In this document: positions 54,117-64,000 of the stretch, piece after piece
Layout: each line of letters begins with the position of its first letter
How positions within the stretch are numbered: the first letter of the stretch is position 1
From: Bacteroidaceae bacterium
GTDB lineage: Bacteria; Bacteroidota; Bacteroidia; Bacteroidales; Bacteroidaceae
Assembly (NCBI GenBank): GCA_024401275.1
Contig: JAKSLJ010000008.1
Location: 41,757-105,756, forward strand
Reading direction: 5' to 3'
DNA length: 64,000 nt
Program-made: the position numbers and the translations under genes
The notes under the pieces: generated by a model
Told to the model about the DNA's origin: nothing
What the model saw: only the letters and a program-made list of their open reading frames with translations
Database searches by the model: none

Positions 54117-57100
54117 ATGGAAGACTTCATTCACCTACACACACATACCTACTTCTCAATCCTTGACGGTATGTCGCCTATCAAGAAGCTTGTCAGCAAG
54201 GCTGTTGACAACGGCATGCGCGGAATGGCAATTACCGACCACGGCAACATGTTTGGCATAAAGGAACTTTTTGACGAATGCAACAAGGTAAACAAAGGAA
54301 GAAAGAAAGAAGGTCTTGAACCGTTCAAGCCAATCTTCGGCTGCGAAATGTATGTGGCACGCCGCTCCATGGAGATGCAGAATCAGGACAAGAATCACCC
54401 TGAAGACCGTGGCGGATGGCACCTTATTGTTCTTGCAAAGAACCTGAACGGATATAAAAATCTCATAAAACTTGTGTCCGACTCATGGGTAGACGGCTTT
54501 TACGGAAAGCCTCGTACCGACCATGAGCATCTGGAAAAATATCACGAAGACCTAATCGTTTGTTCGGCATGTATCGGTGGCGAAGTGCCAAAAAAGATTC
54601 TTGCCGGCGACATCGAAGGTGCCAGAAAAGCAATAGAGTGGCATAAGAAGGTTTGGGGTGATGACTATTACCTTGAACTACAGCGACATGAGGTAAAGAA
54701 TCCAACCCAGCGTGCAAATCGCGAAACCTTCCCTCTACAGCAACAAGCAAACGCGGTTCTTATAGAACTGGCAAAGGAATATGGCATAAAGCTTATCTGC
54801 TCAAACGATGCGCACTTCGTTGATGAAGACGACGCAGAAGCACACGACCATTTGCTCTGCATAGCAACAAGCAAGGTTGTGGACGATCCTACGCGTATGC
54901 TCTACTCTAAACAAGAGTGGTTCAAGACGAAGGAAGAAATGAATGATCTTTTTTCCGATGTTCCGGAAGCACTCGCCAACACTTGCGAAATTCTGGACAA
55001 GTGTGAATTCTACGACCTTGAATCCGACCCTATCATGCCATTCTTCCCTATTCCGGAAGATTTCGGTACGGAAGAAGAATGGCGAAAGAAATACACCGAG
55101 GAAGATCTCTTCAAGGAATTCACTACCGACGAGAACGGTGAAAACCAGATGCCGGAAGAAGAAGGCCTGAAGAAGATAAAGAAACTTGGCGGATATGACA
55201 AGATTTACCGTATAAAGTTTGAAGCAGACTATCTTGCAAAGCTTGCCTACGAAGGTGCGCAACGCATCTATGGCTCAGGTACACCAGACGATTTAACTGC
55301 CGATAAGCTAATCAAGGGTAGTTACAACATACCGGAAGAAGTGGAAGACCGTATCCGCTTTGAGCTTCACATCATGAAGACGATGGGTTTCCCGGGCTAC
55401 TTCCTCATAGTTTCCGACTTCATAAACAGCGCTCGCAAGGAACTTGATGTTTGGGTAGGTCCTGGTCGTGGTTCGGCGGCTGGTTCTGTTGTAGCTTACT
55501 GCCTGGGTATCACCAAGATTGACCCTCTGAAATACGACCTCCTTTTTGAGCGTTTCCTCAACCCAGACCGTATCTCACTTCCTGATATCGATACTGACTT
55601 TGACGATGACGGACGCGGAAAAGTGCTGCAATGGGTAATGGACAAGTACGGACATGAGAACTGTGCGCACATCATTACTTATGGTTCCATGGCTGCGAAA
55701 AACTCAATAAAGGATGTTGCACGCACGGAAAATTTCGCTCTTGATAAGACAAACGCGCTCTGTAAGGCAATGCCTGACCGTCTGCCAGATGGCATGAAAC
55801 CTAAGTTGGAGAACTACATAAAATGTACTCCTGAGCTCCAGATGGCAGCTGCTTCGGCTGATGCGAAAGAGGCAAATACAATAAAATACGCTAGAAAACT
55901 TGAAGGTACTGTGCGTAACACCGGTATTCACGCTTGCGGATTCATCATCTGCCGTGACCCTATCAGTTCGCATGTGCCGGTATCAACTGCCGACGACCCT
56001 GATTTTCCAGATATCAAAACAGCCGTAACGCAGTATGACGGACATGTTATTGAATCAACAGGTCTTATCAAGATGGACTTCCTCGGCTTGAAAACTCTTT
56101 CCGAACAGAAGGAATGTTGCAAGAATGTGAAGCTCACTCGCGGCATAGACATTGACCTTGACCATATTCCGATAGACGACCCGAAGACATACGAACTTTA
56201 TCAAAAAGGTCAAACGGTAGGTACATTCCAGTTTGAATCGGCTGGTATGCAGAAATATCTCCGCGAACTTCATCCTACGGTTTTTGAAGACCTTATCGCG
56301 ATGAATGCGCTTTATCGTCCAGGTCCTATGGATTATATTCCTTCGTTCATTGCCAGAAAGAACGGTCGTGAGCCAATCACTTACGATATCGACTGCATGG
56401 AGAAGTACCTCAAGGACACTTACGGCATTACGGTTTACCAAGAGCAGGTGATGCTCTTGTCACGCCAACTTGCAGACTTCACCCGTGGTCAGAGCGATGC
56501 CTTGCGTAAGGCTATGGGTAAGAAGAAGAAGGACATCGTTGACCAGATGAAGCCGATGTTCATTGAGGGTGGAAAGAAGAACGGTCACGATCCAAAGATT
56601 CTTGAAAAGATTTGGGCCGACTGGGAGAAGTTTGCATCATATGCATTCAACAAATCACACGCTGCATGCTATTCTTGGGTGGCTTATCAGACAGCTTATC
56701 TTAAAGCAAACTATCCAGAGGAATTCATGGCAGCCTTGCTTACCCGTAGACGTTCTGACATAAAGGAAGTAACGAAACTTCTTGACGAGTGTAAGGCGCT
56801 GGGCATCATGGTAAAAGGTCCTTCCGTGAACGACTCTCGACAGACTTTCAATGTTACCAAGGATGGCTCTATACGTTTTGGCTTTGCAGCAATCAGCGGC
56901 ATTGGCGATAATGCAGCAGACGAGATTGTACGAGAACGAGAAGATAACGGCCCTTACAAGGACATTTACGATTTCGTAAAGCGTATAAACTTCTCGAATG
57001 TCAACAGTAAATGCGTGGAGAACCTCGCTAATAGCGGTGGTTTCGACTGTCTCGGTCTTCCTCGCGAGCAGTATTTTGCCCCTGATCCTACCAGAAGAGG

Positions 57101-57965
57101 TGAACCTTTCTTCAAGACGCTTATCGCTTTCGGACAGCAATATCAACAGGCAAAGAAAGAAAGCGAGAACGACCTTTTCGGAGGTTTGTTCGGCGGAGAA
57201 GAAAGTGCAGTGGAAATATCGCTACCAAAATTGCCGCCTTTCGAGGAAATGAGCCATATCGAGAAGCTCAACATCGAACGCTCACTCATCGGTCTTTATC
57301 TCTCAGCTCATCCGCTTGATGAGTTCAAACCAATCCTAAAGGGCTATTGCAACACAAGCGTAACTGAGTTGGAAGATATAGCAGAGCTGAAAAAACGCGA
57401 GGAAATACGCTTTGGCGGAATCGTTACAGCCATAAAGCGAACAGGTTTCACAAAGCGCGGCAACACACCTTACGGCATCGTCCAGATAGAAGATTTTGAA
57501 GGTACGGGAGAATTGTTCCTCATAGCCGACACATGGACAAACAATGTCGGAATACTGACGGTCGGTTCTACGATTTTCGTTCGTGGAAAGATGGAAGCAC
57601 GCAATCGCTTCAATCCCGACGATATCGTTTTCCGACCTTCTGAGATAAGACAGCTCGGACAAGTTCAAAATGAGCGACTTACGGGAGTGAAGATATCAAT
57701 GAATGCCAATGATGTTGACCCATTGGACGCAAAGGAACTAATGGAAATCCTCAGCCCTAAAAAAGAAAAGGATCAGGCTTCTGCTGAAGGAAAGGACATC
57801 CCGAAAGAAAAGCCACACGAACTGGTCTTTGAGATAAAATCAAGCGACTCACCACGTCCTATCAATGTACAAGGCGGCGCAAACACTAAAATCCTCGTTG
57901 ACTACAAGCTCATAGAACGCATAAACGCAATAAAGAGTTTTGAATGCAACGCTATCTGGAATTAA
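54117..57965 (+). CDS. dnaE: DNA polymerase III subunit alpha
   Basis: The protein has 1282 aa and is the replicative polymerase. The PHP domain opens with FIHLHTHTYFSILDGM and includes ITDHGNMFG. The polymerase core has GPGRGSAAGSVVAYCLGIT and LPDIDTDFDDDGRG (catalytic Asp residues). After the fingers (GQSDALRKAMGKKK) come the helix-hairpin-helix region (AISGIGDNAADEIV) and an OB domain (IRFGGIVTAIKRTGFTKRG). An acidic and Lys-rich insert near 1080-1090 and a tail of about 60 residues vary in this family. It is full length. Confidence 0.97.
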   Translation: MEDFIHLHTHTYFSILDGMSPIKKLVSKAVDNGMRGMAITDHGNMFGIKELFDECNKVNKGRKKEGLEPFKPIFGCEMYVARRSMEMQNQDKNHPEDRGGWHLIVLAKNLNGYKNLIKLVSDSWVDGFYGKPRTDHEHLEKYHEDLIVCSACIGGEVPKKILAGDIEGARKAIEWHKKVWGDDYYLELQRHEVKNPTQRANRETFPLQQQANAVLIELAKEYGIKLICSNDAHFVDEDDAEAHDHLLCIATSKVVDDPTRMLYSKQEWFKTKEEMNDLFSDVPEALANTCEILDKCEFYDLESDPIMPFFPIPEDFGTEEEWRKKYTEEDLFKEFTTDENGENQMPEEEGLKKIKKLGGYDKIYRIKFEADYLAKLAYEGAQRIYGSGTPDDLTADKLIKGSYNIPEEVEDRIRFELHIMKTMGFPGYFLIVSDFINSARKELDVWVGPGRGSAAGSVVAYCLGITKIDPLKYDLLFERFLNPDRISLPDIDTDFDDDGRGKVLQWVMDKYGHENCAHIITYGSMAAKNSIKDVARTENFALDKTNALCKAMPDRLPDGMKPKLENYIKCTPELQMAAASADAKEANTIKYARKLEGTVRNTGIHACGFIICRDPISSHVPVSTADDPDFPDIKTAVTQYDGHVIESTGLIKMDFLGLKTLSEQKECCKNVKLTRGIDIDLDHIPIDDPKTYELYQKGQTVGTFQFESAGMQKYLRELHPTVFEDLIAMNALYRPGPMDYIPSFIARKNGREPITYDIDCMEKYLKDTYGITVYQEQVMLLSRQLADFTRGQSDALRKAMGKKKKDIVDQMKPMFIEGGKKNGHDPKILEKIWADWEKFASYAFNKSHAACYSWVAYQTAYLKANYPEEFMAALLTRRRSDIKEVTKLLDECKALGIMVKGPSVNDSRQTFNVTKDGSIRFGFAAISGIGDNAADEIVREREDNGPYKDIYDFVKRINFSNVNSKCVENLANSGGFDCLGLPREQYFAPDPTRRGEPFFKTLIAFGQQYQQAKKESENDLFGGLFGGEESAVEISLPKLPPFEEMSHIEKLNIERSLIGLYLSAHPLDEFKPILKGYCNTSVTELEDIAELKKREEIRFGGIVTAIKRTGFTKRGNTPYGIVQIEDFEGTGELFLIADTWTNNVGILTVGSTIFVRGKMEARNRFNPDDIVFRPSEIRQLGQVQNERLTGVKISMNANDVDPLDAKELMEILSPKKEKDQASAEGKDIPKEKPHELVFEIKSSDSPRPINVQGGANTKILVDYKLIERINAIKSFECNAIWN

Positions 57966-57994
57966 TATCAACAATACTAAACACCATAATTAAT

Positions 57995-58870
57995 ATGAAA
58001 AAATCACTCATTCTCAAATCATTCGTTGCGATTTTTGCAGCAATGACACTCGTATCTTGTGGTACTACATCTACTGTGCCAATCACAGGTCGTAAGCAGA
58101 CACTTCTCGTTAATGACGAACAAGTATTAAGCCTCAGCAATCAGCAGTATAATGATTACATGAAGACTGCAAAGGCTTCTACTAACACAGCTAACACACA
58201 GATGGTAAAGCGTGTAGGCCAGAACATAGCAAACGCTGTGATGACTTACCTCACAAACAACGGTTATGCTAACGATGCACAGACATACAATTGGGTGTTC
58301 AATCTCGTTCAGGACAAGCAGGTTAATGCTTTCTGTATGCCTGGTGGCAAGATTGTCGTTTACGAAGGTCTTCTCCCTGTTACTCAGGACGAAACATCTC
58401 TTGCCATAGTGCTTGGTCATGAGGTGGCACATGCTGTTGCAAAGCATAGCGCAGAGCGTCTCAGCAACGAATACAAGAAGCAGTATGGCGCACAGATTCT
58501 AGGAGGTGTTCTTCAAGGCGTTGGCGCAAGCACTAACCTTCAGAACATAAGTAGCACAGTTTTCGGCCTTGGTTCGCAGATTGGTGGTGCTGCATATTCA
58601 CGCAAGCAGGAAAGCGAAGCTGACCATCTTGGCCTTATCTTTGCGGCAATGGCAGGTTATGATCCTTCAAAGGCACTTACTTTCTGGGAGCGTATGGCAG
58701 CAGCAAGTAGCGGCAACACATACTCTATCATGAGCGACCACCCAAGCGATGCAAAGCGTATTGCAGACATCCAAAAGTGGTTGCCAGAGGCTCAGCAGTA
58801 TTATGTTGCTCCTAAGGCTTCAACTACAAAGACTTCGACTACAAAGAAGTCAACAACAAAGAAGAAGTAA
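57995..58870 (+). CDS. M48 family metalloprotease lipoprotein
   Basis: The protein has 291 aa from the ATG at 57995; a frame starting at 57944 overlaps dnaE. It has a lipoprotein signal (MTLVSCGTT), so it faces the periplasm. The M48 zinc motif is VLGHEVAHAVAKHSAERLS (HExxH), with the third ligand in QESEADHLGLI. It resembles the outer-membrane quality-control proteases LoiP/YcaL and the LPS-assembly protease BepA without its TPR part. It ends in a Lys/Thr/Ser tail with TKTSTTKKSTTKKK repeats, encoded by a decayed ACTACAAAG-type repeat. It lies between dnaE and the tamB-like gene, so an outer-membrane maintenance role fits. Confidence 0.9.
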   Translation: MKKSLILKSFVAIFAAMTLVSCGTTSTVPITGRKQTLLVNDEQVLSLSNQQYNDYMKTAKASTNTANTQMVKRVGQNIANAVMTYLTNNGYANDAQTYNWVFNLVQDKQVNAFCMPGGKIVVYEGLLPVTQDETSLAIVLGHEVAHAVAKHSAERLSNEYKKQYGAQILGGVLQGVGASTNLQNISSTVFGLGSQIGGAAYSRKQESEADHLGLIFAAMAGYDPSKALTFWERMAAASSGNTYSIMSDHPSDAKRIADIQKWLPEAQQYYVAPKASTTKTSTTKKSTTKKK

Positions 58871-58907
58871 TCATCTGATTCACTTATAAATCTGCACAAA
58901 AACTGTA

Positions 58908-61900
58908 TTGAAAAAACTCCGTAACATATTGCTAACCATAGTGTTGCTGCCAGTGGTACTTATTGTACTGCTTGCAGCAGCGCTGTATTATCCACCTATA
59001 CAAAACTGGGCGGTACAGAAAGCTACGGCATATGCTTCGGAACAGACGGGCATGCAGATTTCAATAGACAATGTAAGACTGAGTTTTGCACTTGACCTTC
59101 AGGTAAATGGCGTAAAAGTAATAAAGCCTGCAGCAACGCCAAATGCGGTTCCAGACACCATTGCCGATATTCATTCGCTAAATGTTGATGTGCAACTTCG
59201 TCCGTTGTTTGAAGGTAAGGTAATGGTTGATGAGCTTAACTTCAACTACATGAAGCTCAACACAACCGACTTCATAAAGGCTGCTCATGTAAAAGGACAG
59301 CTAAAATCACTTAATATAGCTTCACATGGCATAGATTTGAAGAAAGAGTTTGTACGCTTGGACAAGGCTTTTCTTGATGGTGCTGATGTGAATATTCTTC
59401 TTGCTGATTCTGTGCCAGAAGACACGACTGAAACAAAACTTTTCTGGAAGATTCAAGCCGACCTGGCGAAAGTCAGCAATTCAAAAATCCGTGTCAAGGG
59501 CAAGGGCATGGATATTGCAACCGACATTAAGGAACTCAAAGCCGAAGAAGGCTTTTTTGATTTAGGAAAGAGTGAGTACAAAGTTACGCATGCAGAGCTG
59601 CTAAAGAGCGATCTAAGCTATGCTCCGCAGGTGTCATTATCAGATATTACGGCAATCGTTGATTCCATCTATTTCTGTCCTCCTGATATCTCTGCGCAGA
59701 TAGCACACATGAAGCTGAAGGAAAACGGCTATGGCGCAACGGTTAAAGACCTTCAAGCAAAGGTGTCCATTGACTCCACATCCATCCATGTCAACGACTT
59801 CCGCATGGAAACTCCATATTCCGATGTAAAGCTAGGATTGAACATGCAGATGAATGCCTTTGACAGCAATAATCCAGGTAACCTACAACTCGCCTTAAGC
59901 GGTAACATCGGCAAAGGAGACATTTCGCTCTTCCGACAATTTATGCCAAAAGGCATCGTGGAAAAGCTACCTAATCAGCAGATAGCAATCAACGGAGCCA
60001 TAAACGGAAACCTAAAGAACATGAAGGTGGAACAGCTGGGAATAAAGATTCCGGGCAAGTTCTCCTTTACTGCTGATGGAAACATCAACAATCCTCATGC
60101 AACGCTGGACAATCCGTTTGACCTTAACCGCACAAACCTGGATATCAACGCCAATCTAGATTGCCCGAACATAGATTTCCTTACACAATTCGTTGATCCA
60201 AAGATTCTTGCTGGCACAGGTTTCAAAATGCCTCATGGACTTCCGCTAAATGCGTCTGTTAAGCTTCATGGCAATATGCAGAACCTTGCTTTGGAGAACT
60301 TGAACCTGAAGATTCCGGGCAAGATTAACCTTGTCGCAAAAGGTGAAGTCCTCCGTCTCAACAACATCAACAATCTTAGCAACCTACAGAATATATCCCT
60401 AAACTTCGATGTTCCAAACATAGATTTCCTTCTTAACTGCATCGACCCAAAACTGCTTGCCGGCACAGGTATCAAGATTCCACATGGCATAGGCGTGAAA
60501 GGTACCGCAGGCATTAAAGGCAATGGCTATATTTTCGACCTTATCGCAAACGAAGGCGGCGGATGGCTTAAACTGAAGGGAACCTTCAATCCCGAGCGTA
60601 AGGAGTATGATGTTGATGCTCAAGCACATCAGCTTGCAGTAAACCACTTTATGCCTTCGCTCGGAATTGGCAAGGTTACCGCATCTGCGATAGTAAACGG
60701 ACATGGATTTGATTTCTTTAGCAAAGCAACAAGATTGAACACAAAGGCTAATATCCAGTCGCTTGCATATGACCGATATAACCTTACGAATGTGAAACTT
60801 GACGCTAAAATTGCAAACGGAAATGCTAACGCCTACATAGACAGTAACAATGACTATCTGAGAGGAAATCTTGATGTTAGCGCTCTGATGTCAACAAAGG
60901 TTCTAAATGCCACAATCGGCGGTGATATTGCCCGAATAAACTTCCAGAAACTTGGCATTACGGAAATGCCTCTTAGCATGACTCTTTGTTCACACATTGA
61001 TGTTGACTACGACTTCCATAACAACCTTCAGGTAAAAGGTCTCGTTAGCGATATTTCCATCCTTGAGAAGGACAGAAGATTCCGTCCTGATGACATCACC
61101 CTAAACATACTTTCAACTCGCGACACAACTCGCGCCATCATTGATTGTGGCGACCTTTATGGTCATTTGGAAGCTCGTGGCGGATACAACACCTTACTTG
61201 GTAAAGTGGAGAAACTCCAAAAGATCATTGGGGAAGACCTTAAAAAACAAAGGATTGACATTGAACACATTTGGGCAGAACTGCCACTTGCGAAACTTGA
61301 CTTGAAAGCTGGACGCGAAAACCCGCTAAGCCGCTTCATAAATTACAATGGTTTGAATTTCCAAGATGCAGAGATTCATCTTGCATCTACCCCACTCTAT
61401 GGCATAAACGGAAATCTGCAGCTATGCGAACTGAATGTGGATTCCGTTCTACTTGATACGCTGCGCCTGAAGCTTAAAAGCGATGAATCAACCTGTGAAT
61501 ATTCAGGACAGATACGAAACAGCAAGGATAATCCGCAGTTCATTTTCAATTCCTTATTCCACGGCAAACTTACCGAGCACGGCGCTCAGGCAAATGTCTC
61601 AATCTTTGACAGCAAGGACAAGCTTGGAATTCAAGTTGGTGCGAACGCAAAGTTGGTTGAAGAAGGTGTGCGCATGGAACTCATGAATGACGAAGATATC
61701 ATTCTCGGTTATCAGAATTTCAGGGTGAACAGCAATAACTATTTACTCCTGGGCAATAACAACCGCCTATCTGCCGACATGAAACTTCGCTCTTCTGACG
61801 GAAGAGGTATCGGCATATACACAAACGATGAAAACACTTCCGTAGAACAGGACATCACTCTTACCGTTGCAAAACTTGACCTTAAGGAAATCCTCTCTGC

Positions 61901-63794
61901 CATACCATACGCTCCAGACATTCGAGGCATACTTGACGGCGACTTCCACTATGTTCAGGAAGAAGACAAGTTCTCTGTTTCATCATCATCAGGCATTAAT
62001 CATCTCAACTATGCCGGACTTAATATAGGAAACCTTTCGTCTGACTTTGTATATATGCCAGAAGACAATGGCGGGCACCACATAGACGGAGTTCTATATA
62101 TGGATGACAAAGAGATTGCCGCAGTTGTTGGTTCTTATAATCCTGCAGGAGAAGGAGCTATTGACGCATCAATAGAACTCACAGAAATGCCAATGCATGT
62201 GGCTAACGGTTTCATTCCGAACCAGCTTTTCGGTTTCAAGGGCAAAGGCGATGGCGAACTTGAGATTACCGGAACTCTCGCCAAGCCGCATGTAAACGGA
62301 GAAATATTCCTTGATTCATGCCACCTCTACTCTACTCCATACGGCGTAGATCTGCGTTTCTCCAACGACCCAGTTCTCATAAAGGACAGTCGCCTTCTTT
62401 TGGAAAACTTTGAGATTTACGCGAACAATGACAATCCGCTGAATATCGCAGGTTACATTGACTTTGCAAACATCTCTAAGATGTATATGGATGTACGCAT
62501 GAAGGCGGAGAACTACGGCATTATAGATGCGAAGGAAAATCCACGTTCAGAAGCTTACGGAAAGGCTTATGTTGACTTCGTCGGAACTATGAAGGGATAT
62601 ATGAACAACCTGACGATGAAGGGAAAACTCGACATTCTGCCAAGCACAAATATGGCCTACATATTAAGAGATTCTCCTCTTACGACAGACAATCATCTTG
62701 ACGATCTCGTGAAGTTTGTCAACAAAGCCGATACAACGGATAATATTCGTGTCAAAAAGCCGGATCTTTACGGTTTTAATATGGACATGAACATAAACTT
62801 CATCTCCGGTATGCAATGCATGACTTACCTGAATACCGACCATTCAAACTATGTCGATATAAGCGGTAACGGTCAGCTTCGCATGACTTACTCTCCTGCC
62901 GACAAGATCAAGCTGACTGGACGCTACAACCTTGCTGGCGGAGAGATGAAGTATTCTCTGCCTATCATTCCGCTCAAGACATTCAACATAAAGGACGGAA
63001 GCTATGTGGAATTCATGGGCGACATGATGAATCCACGCCTCAACATTACCGCTACAGAGCTAAACAAGGCGCAGGTTGACAATGGTTCTGCTGGCGGCGC
63101 AAGAACCGTAGAGTTTGAATGTGGCATCATTATCACAAAGACGCTTCAGAACATGGGATTGGAATTTACTCTTGATGCTCCAAGAGACCTTGCCATGAAG
63201 ACAGATCTTGCTACAATGAGCCCAGAAATGCGCGGAAAACTTGCGGTAACAATGCTCACTACAGGAATGTATCTGGCAGAAGGCAACACAAGCACATTCA
63301 CGATGAATACGGCTCTCAGCCAATTCCTTCAGAGCGAAATAAACAACATTACGGGCAATGCTTTACGTACGCTTGACCTTTCAATAGGCCTTGACAATCA
63401 GGTAGATAAATCAGGTAACTTCCATACTGACTACTCGTTCAAGTTTGCAAAGCGATTCTTGAACAACCGACTTAAAGTGTCTATCGGAGGTAAAGTTTCT
63501 ACGGGCGAAAGTATGGATAAGAACCAGAATTCGTCTGTATTTGACAATGTTGAGCTTGAATACCGACTTGATGATGGTGGACAAAAGTTCCTCAACCTCT
63601 ACTATGACAACAACTCATACGACTGGCTCGATGGAAATACGCAGGAATTTGGCGGCGGTTTCATCTGGCGTCGTTCCGTGCTCAACTTCAAGGATCTCTT
63701 TGATTTCCTACACAAGAACAAGAAAGATACGATAAAGAACAGCGAAATGCCGATAATTGATCCTGATTCGGTAACTGTTAGTGAACCAAAATAA
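58908..63794 (+). CDS. TamB-like translocation/assembly module protein
   Basis: The protein has 1628 aa. The start is a TTG at 58908, in frame with the signal-anchor KKLRNILLTIVLLPVVLIVLL; no ATG fits. The rest is the repetitive AsmA/TamB-type beta-groove (IDNVRLSFALDLQVNGVKVI; LKIPGKINLVAKGE and LGIKIPGKFSFTADG repeats near residues 370-500), ending in the DUF490 domain (about 1200-1560) with KLDILPSTNMAYIL and GRYNLAGGEMKYSL. TamB-family proteins bridge the inner and outer membranes and help insert outer-membrane proteins or move phospholipids. It lies 37 bases after the M48 protease gene. Confidence 0.9.
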   Translation: MKKLRNILLTIVLLPVVLIVLLAAALYYPPIQNWAVQKATAYASEQTGMQISIDNVRLSFALDLQVNGVKVIKPAATPNAVPDTIADIHSLNVDVQLRPLFEGKVMVDELNFNYMKLNTTDFIKAAHVKGQLKSLNIASHGIDLKKEFVRLDKAFLDGADVNILLADSVPEDTTETKLFWKIQADLAKVSNSKIRVKGKGMDIATDIKELKAEEGFFDLGKSEYKVTHAELLKSDLSYAPQVSLSDITAIVDSIYFCPPDISAQIAHMKLKENGYGATVKDLQAKVSIDSTSIHVNDFRMETPYSDVKLGLNMQMNAFDSNNPGNLQLALSGNIGKGDISLFRQFMPKGIVEKLPNQQIAINGAINGNLKNMKVEQLGIKIPGKFSFTADGNINNPHATLDNPFDLNRTNLDINANLDCPNIDFLTQFVDPKILAGTGFKMPHGLPLNASVKLHGNMQNLALENLNLKIPGKINLVAKGEVLRLNNINNLSNLQNISLNFDVPNIDFLLNCIDPKLLAGTGIKIPHGIGVKGTAGIKGNGYIFDLIANEGGGWLKLKGTFNPERKEYDVDAQAHQLAVNHFMPSLGIGKVTASAIVNGHGFDFFSKATRLNTKANIQSLAYDRYNLTNVKLDAKIANGNANAYIDSNNDYLRGNLDVSALMSTKVLNATIGGDIARINFQKLGITEMPLSMTLCSHIDVDYDFHNNLQVKGLVSDISILEKDRRFRPDDITLNILSTRDTTRAIIDCGDLYGHLEARGGYNTLLGKVEKLQKIIGEDLKKQRIDIEHIWAELPLAKLDLKAGRENPLSRFINYNGLNFQDAEIHLASTPLYGINGNLQLCELNVDSVLLDTLRLKLKSDESTCEYSGQIRNSKDNPQFIFNSLFHGKLTEHGAQANVSIFDSKDKLGIQVGANAKLVEEGVRMELMNDEDIILGYQNFRVNSNNYLLLGNNNRLSADMKLRSSDGRGIGIYTNDENTSVEQDITLTVAKLDLKEILSAIPYAPDIRGILDGDFHYVQEEDKFSVSSSSGINHLNYAGLNIGNLSSDFVYMPEDNGGHHIDGVLYMDDKEIAAVVGSYNPAGEGAIDASIELTEMPMHVANGFIPNQLFGFKGKGDGELEITGTLAKPHVNGEIFLDSCHLYSTPYGVDLRFSNDPVLIKDSRLLLENFEIYANNDNPLNIAGYIDFANISKMYMDVRMKAENYGIIDAKENPRSEAYGKAYVDFVGTMKGYMNNLTMKGKLDILPSTNMAYILRDSPLTTDNHLDDLVKFVNKADTTDNIRVKKPDLYGFNMDMNINFISGMQCMTYLNTDHSNYVDISGNGQLRMTYSPADKIKLTGRYNLAGGEMKYSLPIIPLKTFNIKDGSYVEFMGDMMNPRLNITATELNKAQVDNGSAGGARTVEFECGIIITKTLQNMGLEFTLDAPRDLAMKTDLATMSPEMRGKLAVTMLTTGMYLAEGNTSTFTMNTALSQFLQSEINNITGNALRTLDLSIGLDNQVDKSGNFHTDYSFKFAKRFLNNRLKVSIGGKVSTGESMDKNQNSSVFDNVELEYRLDDGGQKFLNLYYDNNSYDWLDGNTQEFGGGFIWRRSVLNFKDLFDFLHKNKKDTIKNSEMPIIDPDSVTVSEPK

Positions 63795-63836
63795 AGGCAG
63801 TTATACAGAAAGAACAAGGAAATTGCAGCTAACAAA

Positions 63837-63917
63837 AAAGTAGGGCGAAGATTTCTGAGCCGTTTCATTTGAAATCCCAAAAGATTTCTGCGACTCGGAA
63901 ATCCTCGCCCTACTTTA
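63837..63917. terminator. Long hairpin between tamB-like and the next gene
   Basis: AAAGTAGGGCGAAGATTTCTGAG pairs with most of CTCGGAAATCCTCGCCCTACTTT across about 35 bases. It sits between convergent genes and can stop both. Confidence 0.8.
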
Positions 63918-63945
63918 TTGGTATAGGGAGAGAATCAACGGTAGA

Positions 63946-64000
63946 TTAGAACTTGAAGTAGTTCTTTGCGTTGTTGTAAGAGATATCCTCAACCATGCGA
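63946..64000 (-). CDS. uxaC: Probable glucuronate isomerase, C-terminal end only
   Basis: On the minus strand a frame enters from the window edge and ends in TAA at 63946-63948, reading RMVEDISYNNAKNYFKF. The final xxDIxYNNAxNYF pattern matches my memory of the end of UxaC (uronate isomerase). Only 17 residues are visible, so the call is tentative. It would act in uronic acid breakdown. Confidence 0.5.
   Translation of the reverse strand, partial: RMVEDISYNNAKNYFKF

Overview
This 64 kb window is ordinary chromosomal DNA from a member of the Bacteroidales, most likely Prevotellaceae (Prevotella/Segatella-like). The evidence is: TonB-dependent receptor plus BACON lipoprotein; the bat aerotolerance operon; a short (288 aa) primary sigma factor; promoters of the Bacteroidetes type (-7 TAnnTTTG, sometimes with -33 TTTG); the rpmB-rpmG-DUF4295-ftsY-rimO order; and the purH-mreBCD-mrdA-rodA cluster. 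TGA is used as a normal stop. I see no prophage, transposase, rRNA operon or CRISPR array. The genus call is an inference from gene order and repeat style.

Layout. 1-5.4 kb: end of an Oar-like TonB-dependent receptor, a lipoprotein with BACON and OB-like domains, then on the other strand uridine kinase and a secreted endonuclease/exonuclease/phosphatase. Together these could form a nucleic-acid scavenging locus. 5.4-10.3 kb: ROK glucokinase, fmt, a PAP2 phosphatase joined to a beta-barrel, and an unknown lipoprotein. 10.5-18.4 kb: pnp, a small secreted protein, a two-domain esterase, an OPT transporter and a BI-1 protein. 18.4-28.3 kb (minus strand): moxR, DUF58, a membrane protein, batA, a batB-batC fusion, a batD-batE fusion and queA, apparently one operon. 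28.4-37.2 kb (minus strand): rpmB-rpmG-DUF4295-ftsY-rimO-HU-(HU/LysM), typA, rplU-rpmA, and an HsdR_N-like protein overlapping holA.

37.4-48.9 kb: a FeoA-FeoB fusion with a His-rich insert, an 820-base repeat-filled gap, rpoD with tandem palindromes in its leader, a lipoprotein, and the cell-shape cluster purH(cyclohydrolase only)-mreB-mreC-mreD-mrdA-rodA. 49-53 kb: a membrane-anchored MORN/GH25 protein, then a ThiD-like kinase fused to an AraC DNA-binding domain and divergent from pdxS-pdxT. I consider this the best candidate for a little-described system: a probable vitamin B6 (or HMP) sensing regulator made from a kinase fold that has lost its catalytic loop. 53-64 kb: SRP RNA and tRNA-Thr, a LysE transporter, dnaE, an M48 protease lipoprotein, a TamB-like protein, and the end of a probable uxaC.

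The gaps carry several families of short dispersed repeats: AT-rich inverted repeats around a GCGCAGC core (three copies), ACGAAT-type inverted repeats, GACG/GACA tetranucleotide inverted repeats (two loci), and GC-rich palindromic pieces. Some of the GC-rich pieces appear to have inserted in frame into queA (twice) and the OPT transporter (once). All functional calls come from reading motifs; no database search was possible.
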